Shown here piece after piece: positions 40,430-50,913 of a DNA stretch of 64,000 nucleotides. The stretch comes from Ceratorhiza oryzae-sativae (taxonomy: Eukaryota > Basidiomycota > Agaricomycetes > Cantharellales > Ceratobasidiaceae). A program made the translations under genes and the position numbers. Where the stretch lies: the NCBI GenBank assembly GCA_030998015.1, contig JARWMV010000049.1, forward strand, positions 1 through 64,000, in the 5' to 3' direction. The notes beneath the pieces were generated by a model. It had not been told where the DNA came from. It did not search any database and saw only the letters and a list, made by a program, of their open reading frames with translations. Within the stretch, counting starts at the first letter, position 1. Every line of letters begins with the position of its first letter.

Positions 40430-41743
40430 ATGTCCGCACCAAACCCTGCCCCCACTTGGATTCAGTTCAATGCCACTCAGATTCAAGTACCCACCAATCC
40501 AGCCAACCTATTAGCATTCACCCACACAATCAAGGACACGCTGATCACAATAAATAACAATCTTGCAGTATTCATCAATCAACAGTCAGCCGAACTATCC
40601 ACTATCAACACCACTCTCCAGAACCATGATACAAGCCTATCTAACCTTGACACAAATGTAGTCGTGCTCCAGGCTGCAGTCCAAGCACCTGGCACAAGCA
40701 CCTCTATTGTGCATACTCAAGCGCCCAAGTTATTGGCACCTGCTAAATTTGATGGTTCAGATAAAAACAAAGTGGTATCCTTCAGGGTCGCAGTGGCCCA
40801 TTATTTGTGGACTTCCTATCCCTCTGCAACTGCTGATGAGCAGATCGCTTACATCATTTCCTGCCTGGATGGCAAAGCCCATGAATGGCTGGAACCCTAC
40901 CTGGAAGATGACGTTATCAATGGCAATCCGGTCACTTGGCTCCACAATGTCAATGATTTCTGGACCCAATTTAATGCTCACTGGAATGTTGCCAACAAGA
41001 CTGAAAATTTCAGGGTGAAATTCAAGTTGCTCAAACAAAAGAATTCAGTCCAAGAATACTTTAAAGACTTCCAGACATATTCCCAGGGTCTCGGCTACAA
41101 CGACGCATCTCTTTGTGATCACTTCTACAACGGTCTCACGGTCAAAATCAAGGAGTTCCTTGTAGCCCAAGACTACAACCACATGGCTGCCAATGTCACC
41201 TTGCAAACCCTTGCAGACAAGGCACTCAGAATTGATCAGCGTATTGAGTTGTTCCAGGCACAAAATCCATCCTCCAAATCTTCCTCTTCCAATGTGGCTA
41301 GCACCTCTACCAAAGCTTCCACCTTGCTGTCAACAGCTCCTCCCAAAGGCCAGGCCAGGGAAAAGATGTCTGTTGGGGAAAAGGTGTACACACTTGGTCC
41401 AGATGGCAAGGCTCGCAAAGGAACAATTTCGGCTATAAACCACAACGCCAAAGGACAGTCGATTCCCACAATCAAATGGAATGATGGATCATCTGAAGAA
41501 ACTACCTTCAAACAAATCCAAAAAGATTTGCATCTGATCGTCGTTGCTCCCTCGGATCCTACCCTGGCCAAAGGGTCTGGTCCTGGACCTATGGATCTAG
41601 ATTCAGCAGGGAAAGGAAAAAAACCTGTTATATGCAGCACTTGTGGTGGTCATGGCCATTATTCTAGTGCTTGTCCCTCCAAACCCTATTCTGGGCAAGC
41701 TGCTTCCCTTTCTGGTGATGAGTCGGAAAACAAGGACGCTTGA
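40430..41743 (+). CDS. gag: Element C gag
   Basis: 437 codons from the ATG at 40430 (MSAPNPAPTWIQFNATQ). The middle has a retrotransposon capsid fold signature (FDGSDKNKVVSFRVAVAHYL, WLHNVNDFWTQFNAHWN, SVQEYFKDFQTYSQGLGYND). The C-terminus has one zinc knuckle CSTCGGHGHYSSAC (about residues 402-415) preceded by PMDLDSAGKGKK. Gag forms the virus-like particle and binds the RNA. The stop TGA (41741-41743) overlaps the -1 pol frame as TTGA. The frame is intact, unlike pol. The upstream leader 40063-40429 contains several ATGs. Confidence 0.9.
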   Translation: MSAPNPAPTWIQFNATQIQVPTNPANLLAFTHTIKDTLITINNNLAVFINQQSAELSTINTTLQNHDTSLSNLDTNVVVLQAAVQAPGTSTSIVHTQAPKLLAPAKFDGSDKNKVVSFRVAVAHYLWTSYPSATADEQIAYIISCLDGKAHEWLEPYLEDDVINGNPVTWLHNVNDFWTQFNAHWNVANKTENFRVKFKLLKQKNSVQEYFKDFQTYSQGLGYNDASLCDHFYNGLTVKIKEFLVAQDYNHMAANVTLQTLADKALRIDQRIELFQAQNPSSKSSSSNVASTSTKASTLLSTAPPKGQAREKMSVGEKVYTLGPDGKARKGTISAINHNAKGQSIPTIKWNDGSSEETTFKQIQKDLHLIVVAPSDPTLAKGSGPGPMDLDSAGKGKKPVICSTCGGHGHYSSACPSKPYSGQAASLSGDESENKDA

Positions 41744-42922
41744 ACATTGACGGAGCAAATGTATCAAGCGGAACCTGTATGGACTTTGAGATATATGCTG
41801 TAGACAATGTGTCCCCTTTGAATATATATTTTGTTGCATCTCAAGCCCCATCCTCTCCAGAAAACAAAAGCATCAACCATATGCAAACCATGCATGGTTG
41901 GGCCATGATTGACTCAGGTGCATCTTCATGCTTTATACACCCACACCTAGTTAAACAATATCGAATACCCACTTATAAAAAGAAAAATCCAAAAAAATTA
42001 AAAGTTATCGATGGTTGTGAAATCTCTTCTGGTATTGTTGATACAGAATGTGTTTTTATTTTAGAAATAGTCAGTCATAAGGAACAATTGGTTTGTAATG
42101 TAGCAGACATAGGTAGACACACCTTAGTACTAGGAATGTTGTGGCTCAAATTACATAATCCAAATATTGACTGGCCAAATAAATGTGTTACCTTTGACTC
42201 AAACTTTTGTATAAAAAACTGTGTTCCTGCTTCTAATGTAGTTCTTGGCAATGTTGGTGGTGTTGTTGACCCATTCGACGAAAACCTAGGAGGTGCCAAG
42301 GCTTACCAACCTCTTGAAGGCATCCCTAGGGACCCTGGAGGTGTCGTGGTATCAAAACCACTTGAAGGCATCCCAGAGGAACTCCAAGACTATACAGACG
42401 TATTTTCTGAGGACAAAGTGACAGAGTTACCTCCTCACTGTCCATATGACCTTGAGATAGTCCTCAAGGATCAAAACGCACCAGTAAAAGGACCAGTATA
42501 CCCCCTTCGCCCTTTGGATGATGAGGAATTAAGAAGAATACTCAAAGAGCAGTTGGACAAAGGGTTGATCAGGCCCTCCAAATCACGATACAGCTCTCCA
42601 GTAATCTTTGTTCCTAAAAAGAATGGCAAAAGAAGGATGTGTGTTGATTATCGTTCGCTCAATTCCAACACAGTATGAAACACATATCCCATACCTCTCA
42701 TTTCCACCTTGGTAGAGAAATTGAGAGGAGCATGTGTATTCACAACTCTGGACCTTAAATCTGGCTATAATCTGGTCAGAATTAAAGAAGGAGATGAATG
42801 GAAAACAGCGTTTAAAACAAAATATGATCTATTTGAATACTTGGTCATGCCTTTTGGTCTTTGTAATGCTCCAGCTGCTTTCCAGAACTTCATGAACAAG
42901 ATCTTTAGGGATTTACCAGATG

Positions 42923-43298
42923 TGTCACGAACTGACATGCATATATCCACTCTATAATATTTTCTCGATTTATTACATTTTATGAGATCATCTTCAAAGC
43001 ATACTTGCCTTTTATGGTATATCTGTGTCATGTGATTCAGGGGATGTTCTGGGCTGATAACCAAGATGTATTTCAACTCTGATGTGAAATTCCGCAGTTC
43101 CACAGTCACTTCTACTTCTTCTATCTCTTATCAGCCATGACTCACTGTACGGACTTGTTTGTTATGATGTGGCTTGTACTATGTATATAAACCAGGTCAA
43201 GTTCACAGAGGACTCCTCAAGAACTTGACCTCTTGTCGAATACAAGTTCTTTTACTTTCTTACTATTTTCCTTGTTGCCTGACTTGTTGTCATCAACA
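42923..43298 (+). repeat. LTR L1 of element B
   Basis: 376 bp, TGTCACGAACTGACATG...TGTCATCAACA; pairs with L3 by target duplication. TATATAAA present. Confidence 0.88.
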
Positions 43299-43387
43299 TC
43301 AGGTCAAGTTCTTGACAATCGTAAGTCTCAGTGTTGTCTGGGATACATCTGGAACGCCATTGGCGTCATCTCGAGATAACTCCCCAT

Positions 43388-43763
43388 TGTCACAAACTGA
43401 CACGCATACATCCACTCTACAATATTTTCTTGATTTACTACATTTTATGAGATCATCTTCAAACATACTTGCCTTTTATGGTATATCTGTATCATGTGAC
43501 TCAGGGAATGTCCCGGACCAGTAACCGAGATGTATTTCAACTCTGATGTGAAATTCCGCAGTTCCGCAGTCGCTTCTACTGCTTCTATCTCTTATCTGTC
43601 ATGACTCACTGTACGGACTTGTTTGTTATGATGTGGCTTGTACTATGTATATAAACCCAGTCAAGTTCGCAGAGGACTCCTCAAGAACTTGACCTCTTGT
43701 CGAATACAAGTTCTTTTACTTTTCTTACTATTTTTCTCGTTGCCTGACTTGTCGTCATCGACA
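43388..43763 (+). repeat. Internal LTR L2 of element B
   Basis: A complete 376-bp LTR, closer in sequence to the LTRs of element E (ACACGCATACATCCACTC, TAACCGAGATGT, TCGCAGAGGAC) than to L1/L3. TATATAAA is at 43648-43655 and the self-priming segment at 43681-43695. Confidence 0.88.
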
Positions 43764-43765
43764 TC

Positions 43766-43780
43766 AGGTCAAGTTCTTGA
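43766..43780 (+). other. Self-complementary primer binding site of B
   Basis: AGGTCAAGTTCTTGA, two bases after L2, is the exact 15-nt reverse complement of 43681-43695, which starts 33 bp after the TATA. A second copy follows L1. Confidence 0.7.
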
Positions 43781-44084
43781 CAATCGTAAGTCTCAGTGTC
43801 GTCTGGGATACGTTTGGAACACCGTCGGCGTCGTCTCGAGATAACTCCTCGTTGCCTTCCCCAATCCCACTCCACCTATCCACAGTCACGAGATATCGTT
43901 GCCCTATACGCGCCTCTGTGAAACCTTGCATAGCCAGGTCCCTCACACGTCGTAACAAGCTTCGGTTCTCTAATCTCTTTCGTCGACAAGAGGTGGGGTC
44001 ACTCATTGCCCTTAAGTAGCTGAGCAACGGAGGTCACCTTCCTATTCCAATAGACTCGGGAAAGGGTCTATTCTTCCTTTTATC

Positions 44085-44450
44085 TTGTTCTTGCTCGAGT
44101 ACGTCTCTGACGGAACGCACGGCCCTCAAGTGGCACAACCTTTTACAGAAGATCAGCGCTGCCGTCTGTGTGGGTGGTTTGGACACCTATCGATCCACTG
44201 CTTCACCCTCAACTTGGTCGAAAGTATCCTTGAAGAGGCAGGGCACATCGATTTTAGCCGAGTAGTAATTATCAAAGTCTGCCCCCAGAGAGTCGGACGT
44301 GCCCAACAAGCCTTCGTCACCGAGCCAGGTGCCCCTGAGTGCAAGATCTGCTGTCGGCCAAACGAAGCCACCTTCCCCGCGCGCTGCCCCTATTGTCCTA
44401 AGAAGGACAAATTCCTCTATTACTACACCATCCCTCGCAACCAGCTCTAA
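44085..44450 (+). CDS. Leader ORF a of element B (no ATG), zinc knuckle
   Basis: An open frame without any Met codon. It encodes CRLCGWFGHLSIHC, a perfect CX2CX4HX4C knuckle, then a second Cys pair set (CKIC...CPYC) that could form a zinc ribbon, and ends KKDKFLYYYTIPRNQL. Element E has the same frame (62673-62242). Whether it is translated (non-AUG start, splicing or frameshift) is unknown; it could equally be a captured coding segment now serving as leader RNA. Confidence 0.4.
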   Translation: MFLLEYVSDGTHGPQVAQPFTEDQRCRLCGWFGHLSIHCFTLNLVESILEEAGHIDFSRVVIIKVCPQRVGRAQQAFVTEPGAPECKICCRPNEATFPARCPYCPKKDKFLYYYTIPRNQL

Positions 44451-44838
44451 GCTGGAGAACCTTGGTCAACAGCTTCTTCGTCACCTGTTAAACACTATCG
44501 AAAACTTCCAAGACAGGTACCGTTATTACCGGAATAAGTACGAAGAAACCCGTGAAAAACTTCACGAAGCTGAGGCCTGTTGCGCATACTTAACTGAGCG
44601 ATTGCGCGAACACCAGGAGGACTATCTATCCCTCCTCCAAGACCATCTCAGACTAGAAGCCATAGTCCGAGAAACAGTTGAACCCCACGAGTACGCCTTC
44701 CCCATCTTCTCAACGCCGTCAGACCTTCCTCACCCCACCTTTCTAAGTGGCACGGGCTCGCCAATTCAGGAAGAAACATCCCTTCCAGCAGCCCAAGCCA
44801 ATCCTCCCCAAGGAGACACTCCTGCGGGATCAAACTAA
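44299..44838 (+). CDS. Leader ORF b of element B (no ATG), coiled coil
   Basis: +1 relative to ORF a. After the ORF a stop (44448-44450) it reads KLENLGQQLLRHLLNTIENF, YRNKYEETREKLHEAEACCA, LTERLREHQEDYLSLLQDHL: a strongly helical, coiled-coil-like region, followed by a Pro-rich tail. No Met codon. The E copy (62363-61854) keeps the frame with a dozen or so substitutions. It probably formed one protein with a and c in an ancestor. Confidence 0.4.
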   Translation: MPNKPSSPSQVPLSARSAVGQTKPPSPRAAPIVLRRTNSSITTPSLATSSKLENLGQQLLRHLLNTIENFQDRYRYYRNKYEETREKLHEAEACCAYLTERLREHQEDYLSLLQDHLRLEAIVRETVEPHEYAFPIFSTPSDLPHPTFLSGTGSPIQEETSLPAAQANPPQGDTPAGSN

Positions 44839-45025
44839 ATTGAAGAGGGTGGAGTGCCCATACCGTTGCCAAGACACCAAAAGTTGGGACTTGGACAACA
44901 CCTGGCTAAGGTTTGCGGGGATCAGAAACTTTGAAATTTATAGACTCGTGCGGGGAAAAGAAATCCTATATTACCAAAACAATTCCCAATTCCCTGTACT
45001 TCCTTACCGTCTCCGTCGCCTTTAA
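44747..45025 (+). CDS. Leader ORF c of element B (no ATG)
   Basis: +1 relative to ORF b. A basic start (RARQFRKKHPFQQPKP) leads to a compact segment VECPYRCQDTKSWDLDNTWL, FEIYRLVRGKEILYYQNN, ending LPYRLRRL 23 bp before the gag ATG. No Met codon. Also open in element E (61945-61667). Function unknown. Confidence 0.35.
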   Translation: MARARQFRKKHPFQQPKPILPKETLLRDQTKLKRVECPYRCQDTKSWDLDNTWLRFAGIRNFEIYRLVRGKEILYYQNNSQFPVLPYRLRRL

Positions 45026-45048
45026 AATTCTATCAAACCTTCTCTGAA

Positions 45049-46440
45049 ATGGCGTCACAACCTCCTGCCCCTGCTTGGGCGAATATGTCTGATGAAGATA
45101 AGGTCATCTATATGCTTCGATCAATGGACGAACTGCGAGAGCGAACCAATAACCTCCAAAATGATATTGGGGACGTCGAACACAATAATAAAACCTACAC
45201 AGATTCACTTGAGGCCAAGCTTACTACGAATCAGACAAAAATAGATGCAGACGTGGCCGGACTAGCCACCAATGTCAACAACTTAGTGGGAATGTTAACC
45301 ATTCTCCAAACCACTATCACGCGCATTGAAGCGCAAGTCAACATCACCATGGGTGGCTCAGGCGCTGCTCAAGTACTAGCTCCCACTGGTACAGTCCAAA
45401 CACAACCAGCAGCACCTGCTCCCTCTGGAGGATCGACTGCAAAGGTTAAGATGGCCACCCCTCAAAAATTTGATGGCACAAAACGGGAAGACGCCATCTC
45501 ATTCAGAATTGCATGTGCCCGATACGTCAATACAAACATGAGTGGGCACTTGGCTGACCAAGTGGTCACCTTCATCACCTCTTATCTCGAAGGGTCAGCA
45601 GCTGAATGGGTTAACTCGTATGAAGAATTTGAAATTCTCAACCCTGGAACTGCGATCCCCTGGCTTCACGATGCCAATTTATTCTGGCAAGAGTTTACTA
45701 CCCGATATGGGGATCTGAACCGCACCGAAAATAACCACGACAAGTGGCGGAAGTTGAAACAATCCAAGACGGTTCAGGACTACCTCACCCTATTCAACTT
45801 ATATTCCACAGGCCTCAACTACAACGATGCCGCCATGCGTGACCAGTTCTATGATGGCCTGTCGTCAGACGTGACAGATAGCATGGTGGCCCAAAACTAT
45901 GATCCCCGCACAAAGACATTCGCCCAGCTCACACAGCGGGCCCTGGAAATTGACCGCCACCTCATTTCCTTCGGTAGCAAGAGGACGTCTCATGGGGGTA
46001 ATAAGTCCAGCAGCAACAATGCTTCGACTAGCAGGCCCACAAATAATCCCCAAAGCGCTCCCCAAAAGGAGAAATTCAAGAATGGGGAACGCATATACAA
46101 GATTAAAGATGGCAGGGCTGTAAAAGGTCAAATCGTAGCCATTGGTCCCAATGCGAAGGGCTTCACGGTTCCAACCGTCCGTTACGATGGCAGTAATGCC
46201 AACATACAAGAATCCTTCAAGGACATAAAAAAGGATAACCATCCCCCGGCGGCCCCAAAGGCAAAGGATCCAGATGCAATGGATCTAGATAGCGCAGGAA
46301 AAGGAAAGGGAACGAATACCTGCTATAACTGTGGAGGACGGGGTCATATTGCAGCCAAATGCCCCTCAGCTAAGATGTCAGGATATGAGGCAGTGGTTGA
46401 GGATGTAGAAACAACCGACGATGAGTCGGTAAAAGAATGA
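45049..46440 (+). CDS. gag: Element B gag
   Basis: 463 codons; its ATG (45049) is the first ATG after the predicted RNA start in L2. An N-terminal coiled-coil region (MRSMDELRERTNNLQNDIGD) is followed by the capsid region (KFDGTKREDAISFRIACARY, WLHDANLFWQEFTTRYGDLN, TVQDYLTLFNLYSTGLNYND) and a single zinc knuckle CYNCGGRGHIAAKC at about residue 425. The stop overlaps the pol start as ATGA. Same length as E gag, with few substitutions. Confidence 0.9.
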   Translation: MASQPPAPAWANMSDEDKVIYMLRSMDELRERTNNLQNDIGDVEHNNKTYTDSLEAKLTTNQTKIDADVAGLATNVNNLVGMLTILQTTITRIEAQVNITMGGSGAAQVLAPTGTVQTQPAAPAPSGGSTAKVKMATPQKFDGTKREDAISFRIACARYVNTNMSGHLADQVVTFITSYLEGSAAEWVNSYEEFEILNPGTAIPWLHDANLFWQEFTTRYGDLNRTENNHDKWRKLKQSKTVQDYLTLFNLYSTGLNYNDAAMRDQFYDGLSSDVTDSMVAQNYDPRTKTFAQLTQRALEIDRHLISFGSKRTSHGGNKSSSNNASTSRPTNNPQSAPQKEKFKNGERIYKIKDGRAVKGQIVAIGPNAKGFTVPTVRYDGSNANIQESFKDIKKDNHPPAAPKAKDPDAMDLDSAGKGKGTNTCYNCGGRGHIAAKCPSAKMSGYEAVVEDVETTDDESVKE

Positions 46441-49400
46441 GCTCAAACCGTGCCAGGGGGGCAGTCTTGGGCGCTATGCTACAAAATGCGCATAACAAAA
46501 ATAAAGACATGGAAATGGAATGTATGTCGTTAGGAAACCAATCACAACTACAGTTTTTCTTTCATGTATTCTCTCTGCGCATAACCCCCAAACACAAGTC
46601 TGCATATAACATGAAAAAATTCAACAGATGGGCCATGATTGACTCAGGGGCCACGTCAGTATTTATACATGAAGATTTGGTTAAACAATACTGTATTCCT
46701 ACCATTGCCCTAAAAACACCCAAGAAACTGAGGGTAATCGATGGAAGGGAGATAGACTCTGGGTCTGTGACCCATTACTGCACCTTTGAGTTGTGCATTC
46801 AAGAGCACCAAGAGATCCTTGGTGCTTACATTGTGAATGTTGGCAAAAATGACCTAGTCCTGGGCATGTTGTGGCTCAAATTCCATAACCCAGACATTGA
46901 TTGGGATGGAAAGGATATGAAGTTCAACTCACCAATATGCTTGAAGCACTGCATTACAAAACCCCTACATGTGCAAGCAAATGAACCCAAGGAGCTCCAG
47001 CTGGACTCTTTAGATTCGCTCCCAGCAAAATATAGGGAGTTCAAGAAAATATTTGCTGAAGAAGATGATGTCCAACCACTGCCACCCCATAGGAAGTGGG
47101 ACATGGAGATAGACCTAAAACCAGGTGCTGAGCCAAGGCATGGCCCCATATATAGTGTGGGTGTCAAAGAAGACGCAGAACTGCGCAAAACCCTAGACTG
47201 CCAACTGAAAGCAGGTCATATTAGACCCTCAAGGTCACCAATGGCTTCCCCAGTTATATTCATTAAAAAGAAAAATGGGAAGCTGTGTATGTGCATCGAC
47301 TACCAGTGGCTAAATGAAATGACCATCTCCAATGTGTACCCACTCCCACACATCAATGATATTGTGGAGACCCTGCGCGGAGCAAAGATATTCACCAAGT
47401 TTGACCTGAAGTGGGGCTTCAACCTCATACAAATTCAGGAAGGGGACAAATGGAAGGCTGCTTTTAAGACCAAATATGGACTGTACAAGCCCTTAGTCAT
47501 GCAATTTGGCCAAAAGAATGCACCGGGAACTTTCATGGCTATGATCTGGGAAGAGTTCCAAGACATTGAGGGCATTTATGTTGTAATCTATATGGATGAT
47601 ATATTAGTGTTCTCCAAAAACCAAGAAGAACATGACGAACATGTCAAAGAAGTCTTGTGTCATCTCCAAAAAGCTGGCCTATACTGCGCTTTGGAGAAGT
47701 GCGTTTTCGACATCACTGAAGTTGATTACCTGGGAATAGTAGTGACTCCCCAGGGAATTAAAGTAGACCCAGCCAAGGTTGAAAAGGCTGTTGAATGGCC
47801 AACCCCTACAAACCCAACCAAAGTCCTGGAAGGGTTGGGGTTTGCAAACTGGTTAAGGCACTTCATAAAAGACTTCTCAAAAATCACAAAATGTCTTTAC
47901 AAACTTGTCAAGAAGGATGCAAAGTGGGAATGGACAGAAGAAAGGGATTGGGCATGGAACCTGCTGAAGCAGAAATTGAAAGAAGCCCCCCTCCTAATTC
48001 AGCCAGAACCCAGCAAACCATTTATTCTGGAAACAGACGCCTCAGGCTATGCCACAGGTGCTGTATTATTGCAATATGGAGAAGATGGAATGCTTCACCC
48101 AATCTCCTACTATTCCAAAGCAATGGTTCCAGCAGAAAGAAACTATGATATTTACAACAAGGAAATGCTGGCAATTATAAAAGCCCTCAAACACTGGCGT
48201 CACTTACTAGAAGGGGCTGAACACCTGGTAAACATTGTTTGTGACCACAAGAATCTGGAATATTGGAAGACAAACCGGCCACTGAATGGCCGAGTTACAT
48301 GATGGCACAAGTTCCTGTCCGGGTTCAAATTCAAGATTCTATACATTGCAGGGGCAAAGAATGGCCAGGCAGACATACTCTCTAGGCTGTCAAGGCACAT
48401 CCCTAAAGAGGGGGGTGAGAGCCAAGCTCTGCTTGCACAAAACCAATTTTTGGAATTAAAATCTCTGTGGTTACAAGCAATCACACCAGACCATGAACTG
48501 GAACAACTCATTAGGGATGCTATCCCAGGGGACAAGTACCTGTCAAAAGTGCTAAAAGCCCTAGACAACAATGAAAAAGTCAAAAACTGGGAATGGGACG
48601 AAGGACTTTTTGTTGTGACCCTCTGGAGGCTCCCTTGTGGAGCACTTAAGTAGTGGCTGCATTGACGGTTTGGTGCTATGCAGTATGTATTGAGCGTTCT
48701 AGTTACAGTGTTTGCTATGGTCTATGGTGGTTGACAAGATAAAGCAAGCTGAGGCATCCAGTCTTGCTTTATCCTCCTTATATATACCTGTGGCTGCGGT
48801 GGCTGCGGACGTATTATCTAAGCACACTCCGCAGTAGGTGTAGGTTATGTACAGTACTATGGGTTAGGTAATTGTTTGTCTTAAGTTTGTGCGGCTCCAA
48901 ATCTTATAGAGCTGCACGAGGTCCAAGGGTCATGTGACCTTTTTGGACTTAAGCACCCGGCGCTTAATCGCTGGATAAGCGCCGAGGTCACGTGACAACT
49001 CGCTCCTTGCTCCAGGTAACATGGGAGAGAAACGCTGGAGCGAGTTCAGGGTAACCACTGGCACTTAATCGTTGGGTAAGCACTGAGATCACGTGATCCT
49101 GTTTATGGTTTGTTCCGCTTTGGGAAAAATGCCATAAATCTGTACAATATTCGGTTGTTAGGTTATGTCTGCTAGGCGGGTCATAACACTTTTATGATAC
49201 AAGGGCCGAATCTACATCCCAAATAACAAAGAACTTCACAAGCTGATCATTGAAAGCCATCATGACAACCCAGCTGCAGGACACCCAGGACAGTTCAGAA
49301 CATATGAATTGTTAAACTGCAAATATACATGGTCATCAATGAAAAAATCAGTCAACAAATATGTCACACATTGCGAATCCTGTATTAGGAACAAGCACAG

Positions 49401-50550
49401 CAACCAGGTTCCCCCAGGGCTTCTAAACCCAATACCAGCACCAGAAAAACCTTGGGAGGAAATTACCTATGATCTGATCACTGGGCTACCCCTTTCAGAA
49501 GGGTTTGATGCTATATTTACAGTTGTGGACCACCTGACAAAAATGGTCCACTTTATTCCATGTCAGTCAGAGGCTAGTGCCACAGATTGCACAAACTTGT
49601 TCCTAACCTATGTATGGAAACTCCATGGGTTACCATGAAAAACCATCTCAGACTGTGGCCCCAACTTCGCATCCAAATTCTTAAGGCACCTGTACAAACG
49701 GCTGGATATAAAACCATCCTACTCCACAGCATACCACCCCCAAACAGATGGCCAGTCTGAAAGGGCTAACCAAGTAGTAGAAGGGTACCTGAGACACTAC
49801 GTATCAGATCGGCAGGACGACTGGGTCTCACTCTTACCTCTGGCTGAATTTGCCTACAACAATGGTGTCAATGCCTCAACTGGCAAATCACTGTTCTTTG
49901 CAAACTACGGTTTCCATCCAAGACTGACAGTTGGGGACAAGGAGGAACAAGAATTCCCCTTAGTAGACAATCATGCAGAATGGCTTCAAAAGGGCCATGA
50001 TGAACTTAAGGCTGCTCTGGAATTAGCAAACCAGAGGACCAAAGAATACTATGATTGGAAGCATTGGACCCCAGAAGCCATCAAGGTGGGAGACAAAGTC
50101 TGGCTCGACACCAGGAACATATGCACACAACAGGCCTCCAAGAAATTGGCCCACAAGAGAGTTGGACCATTCAAGGTGGTAGCACAACATGGCACTCACA
50201 CCTTCAAACTGGACTTGCCAGTAACCATGAAAATACACCCAGTATTTCATGTTTCACTCCTGACCAAACATAAAGACAATCCCTATGGACATCAGGCTCC
50301 CCTGCCACCACCTGTGGTAACTCCAGAAGGAGAAGAAGAATTCAAAGTAGAACAGATCATAAAGTCGCAATACAACAAGAGGTCTAACATCTTCGAATAC
50401 TATGTCAAATGGCTTGGTTATGATGAGCAACAATGGTTAACTTACGATGACCTGGTAAATGCACCAGAACTCATTGCTGACTATGTCAAGTCACATCCAA
50501 AGGCACCCCACAACCCCTGTGCCTTGAAGGGGGGAAGTGTCATGAACTGA
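46437..50550 (+). pseudogene. pol: Element B pol, two TGA stops and a solo LTR insertion
   Basis: Starts with ATG overlapping the gag stop (ATGA). PR: WAMIDSGATSVFIH. RT: YMDDILVFSKNQ near codon 385, but with several radical changes against E (CIDYQWLNEM for YRRLNEM). RNase H: ETDASGYATGAVLLQYGED. TGA at 48300-48302 (Arg in E). A D-family solo LTR occupies 48611-49188. Integrase: CESCIRNKHSNQ, YDLITGLPLSEG, TGA 49636-49638 (Arg in E), TDGQSERANQVVEG. Chromodomain: YYVKWLGYDEQQWLTYDD. The last codons run into LTR L3. Inactive. Confidence 0.9.
48611..49188 (-). mobile_element. Solo D-family LTR in element B
   Basis: 578 bp. Flanked by CTTTT (48606-48610 and 49189-49193); ends TGTTGTGACC / GGTCATAACA. 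Minus orientation relative to the D element. Its removal rejoins the B pol frame before integrase. Confidence 0.88.
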
Positions 50551-50913
50551 GATGCAAATATCCACTCTATAATATTTTCTTGATTTATTACATTTTATGA
50601 GATCATCTTCAAAACATAATTGCCTTTTATGGTATATCTGTGTCATGTGATTCAGGGGATGTTCCGGGCTGATAACCAAGATGTATTTCAACTCTGATGT
50701 GAAATTCCGCAGTTCCACAGTCACTTCTACTGTTTCTATCTCTTATCAGCCATGACTCACTGTACGGACTTGTTTGTTATGATGTGGCTTGTACTATGTA
50801 TATAAACCAGGTCAAGTTCACAGAGGACTCCTCAAGAACTTGACCTCTTGTCGAATACAAGTTCTTTTACTTTCTTACTATTTTCCTTGTTGCCTGACTT
50901 GTCATCGTCAACA
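50538..50913 (+). repeat. LTR L3 (3' LTR) of element B
   Basis: 376 bp, preceded by the polypurine tract AAGGGGGGAAG; ends GTCAACA before the AGATG duplication. Confidence 0.88.

Larger units (their letters stand above)
42923..50913 (+). mobile_element. Element B: chromovirus with doubled 5' LTR
   Basis: Flanked by AGATG (42918-42922 and 50914-50918); removing it restores [17 protein letters not shown] in element C. Layout: LTR L1 42923-43298, 89-bp leader copy, LTR L2 43388-43763, AUG-free leader with three Met-less frames, gag 45049-46440, pol 46437-50550 (decayed, with a solo D LTR inside), LTR L3 50538-50913. All three LTRs are 376 bp. L1 and L3 differ at about a dozen positions. Confidence 0.9.

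Noticed and set aside
43299..43387. A separate small insertion between L1 and L2
   Set aside because: It is a copy of the normal leader start that also follows L2, so it is explained by the doubled LTR.
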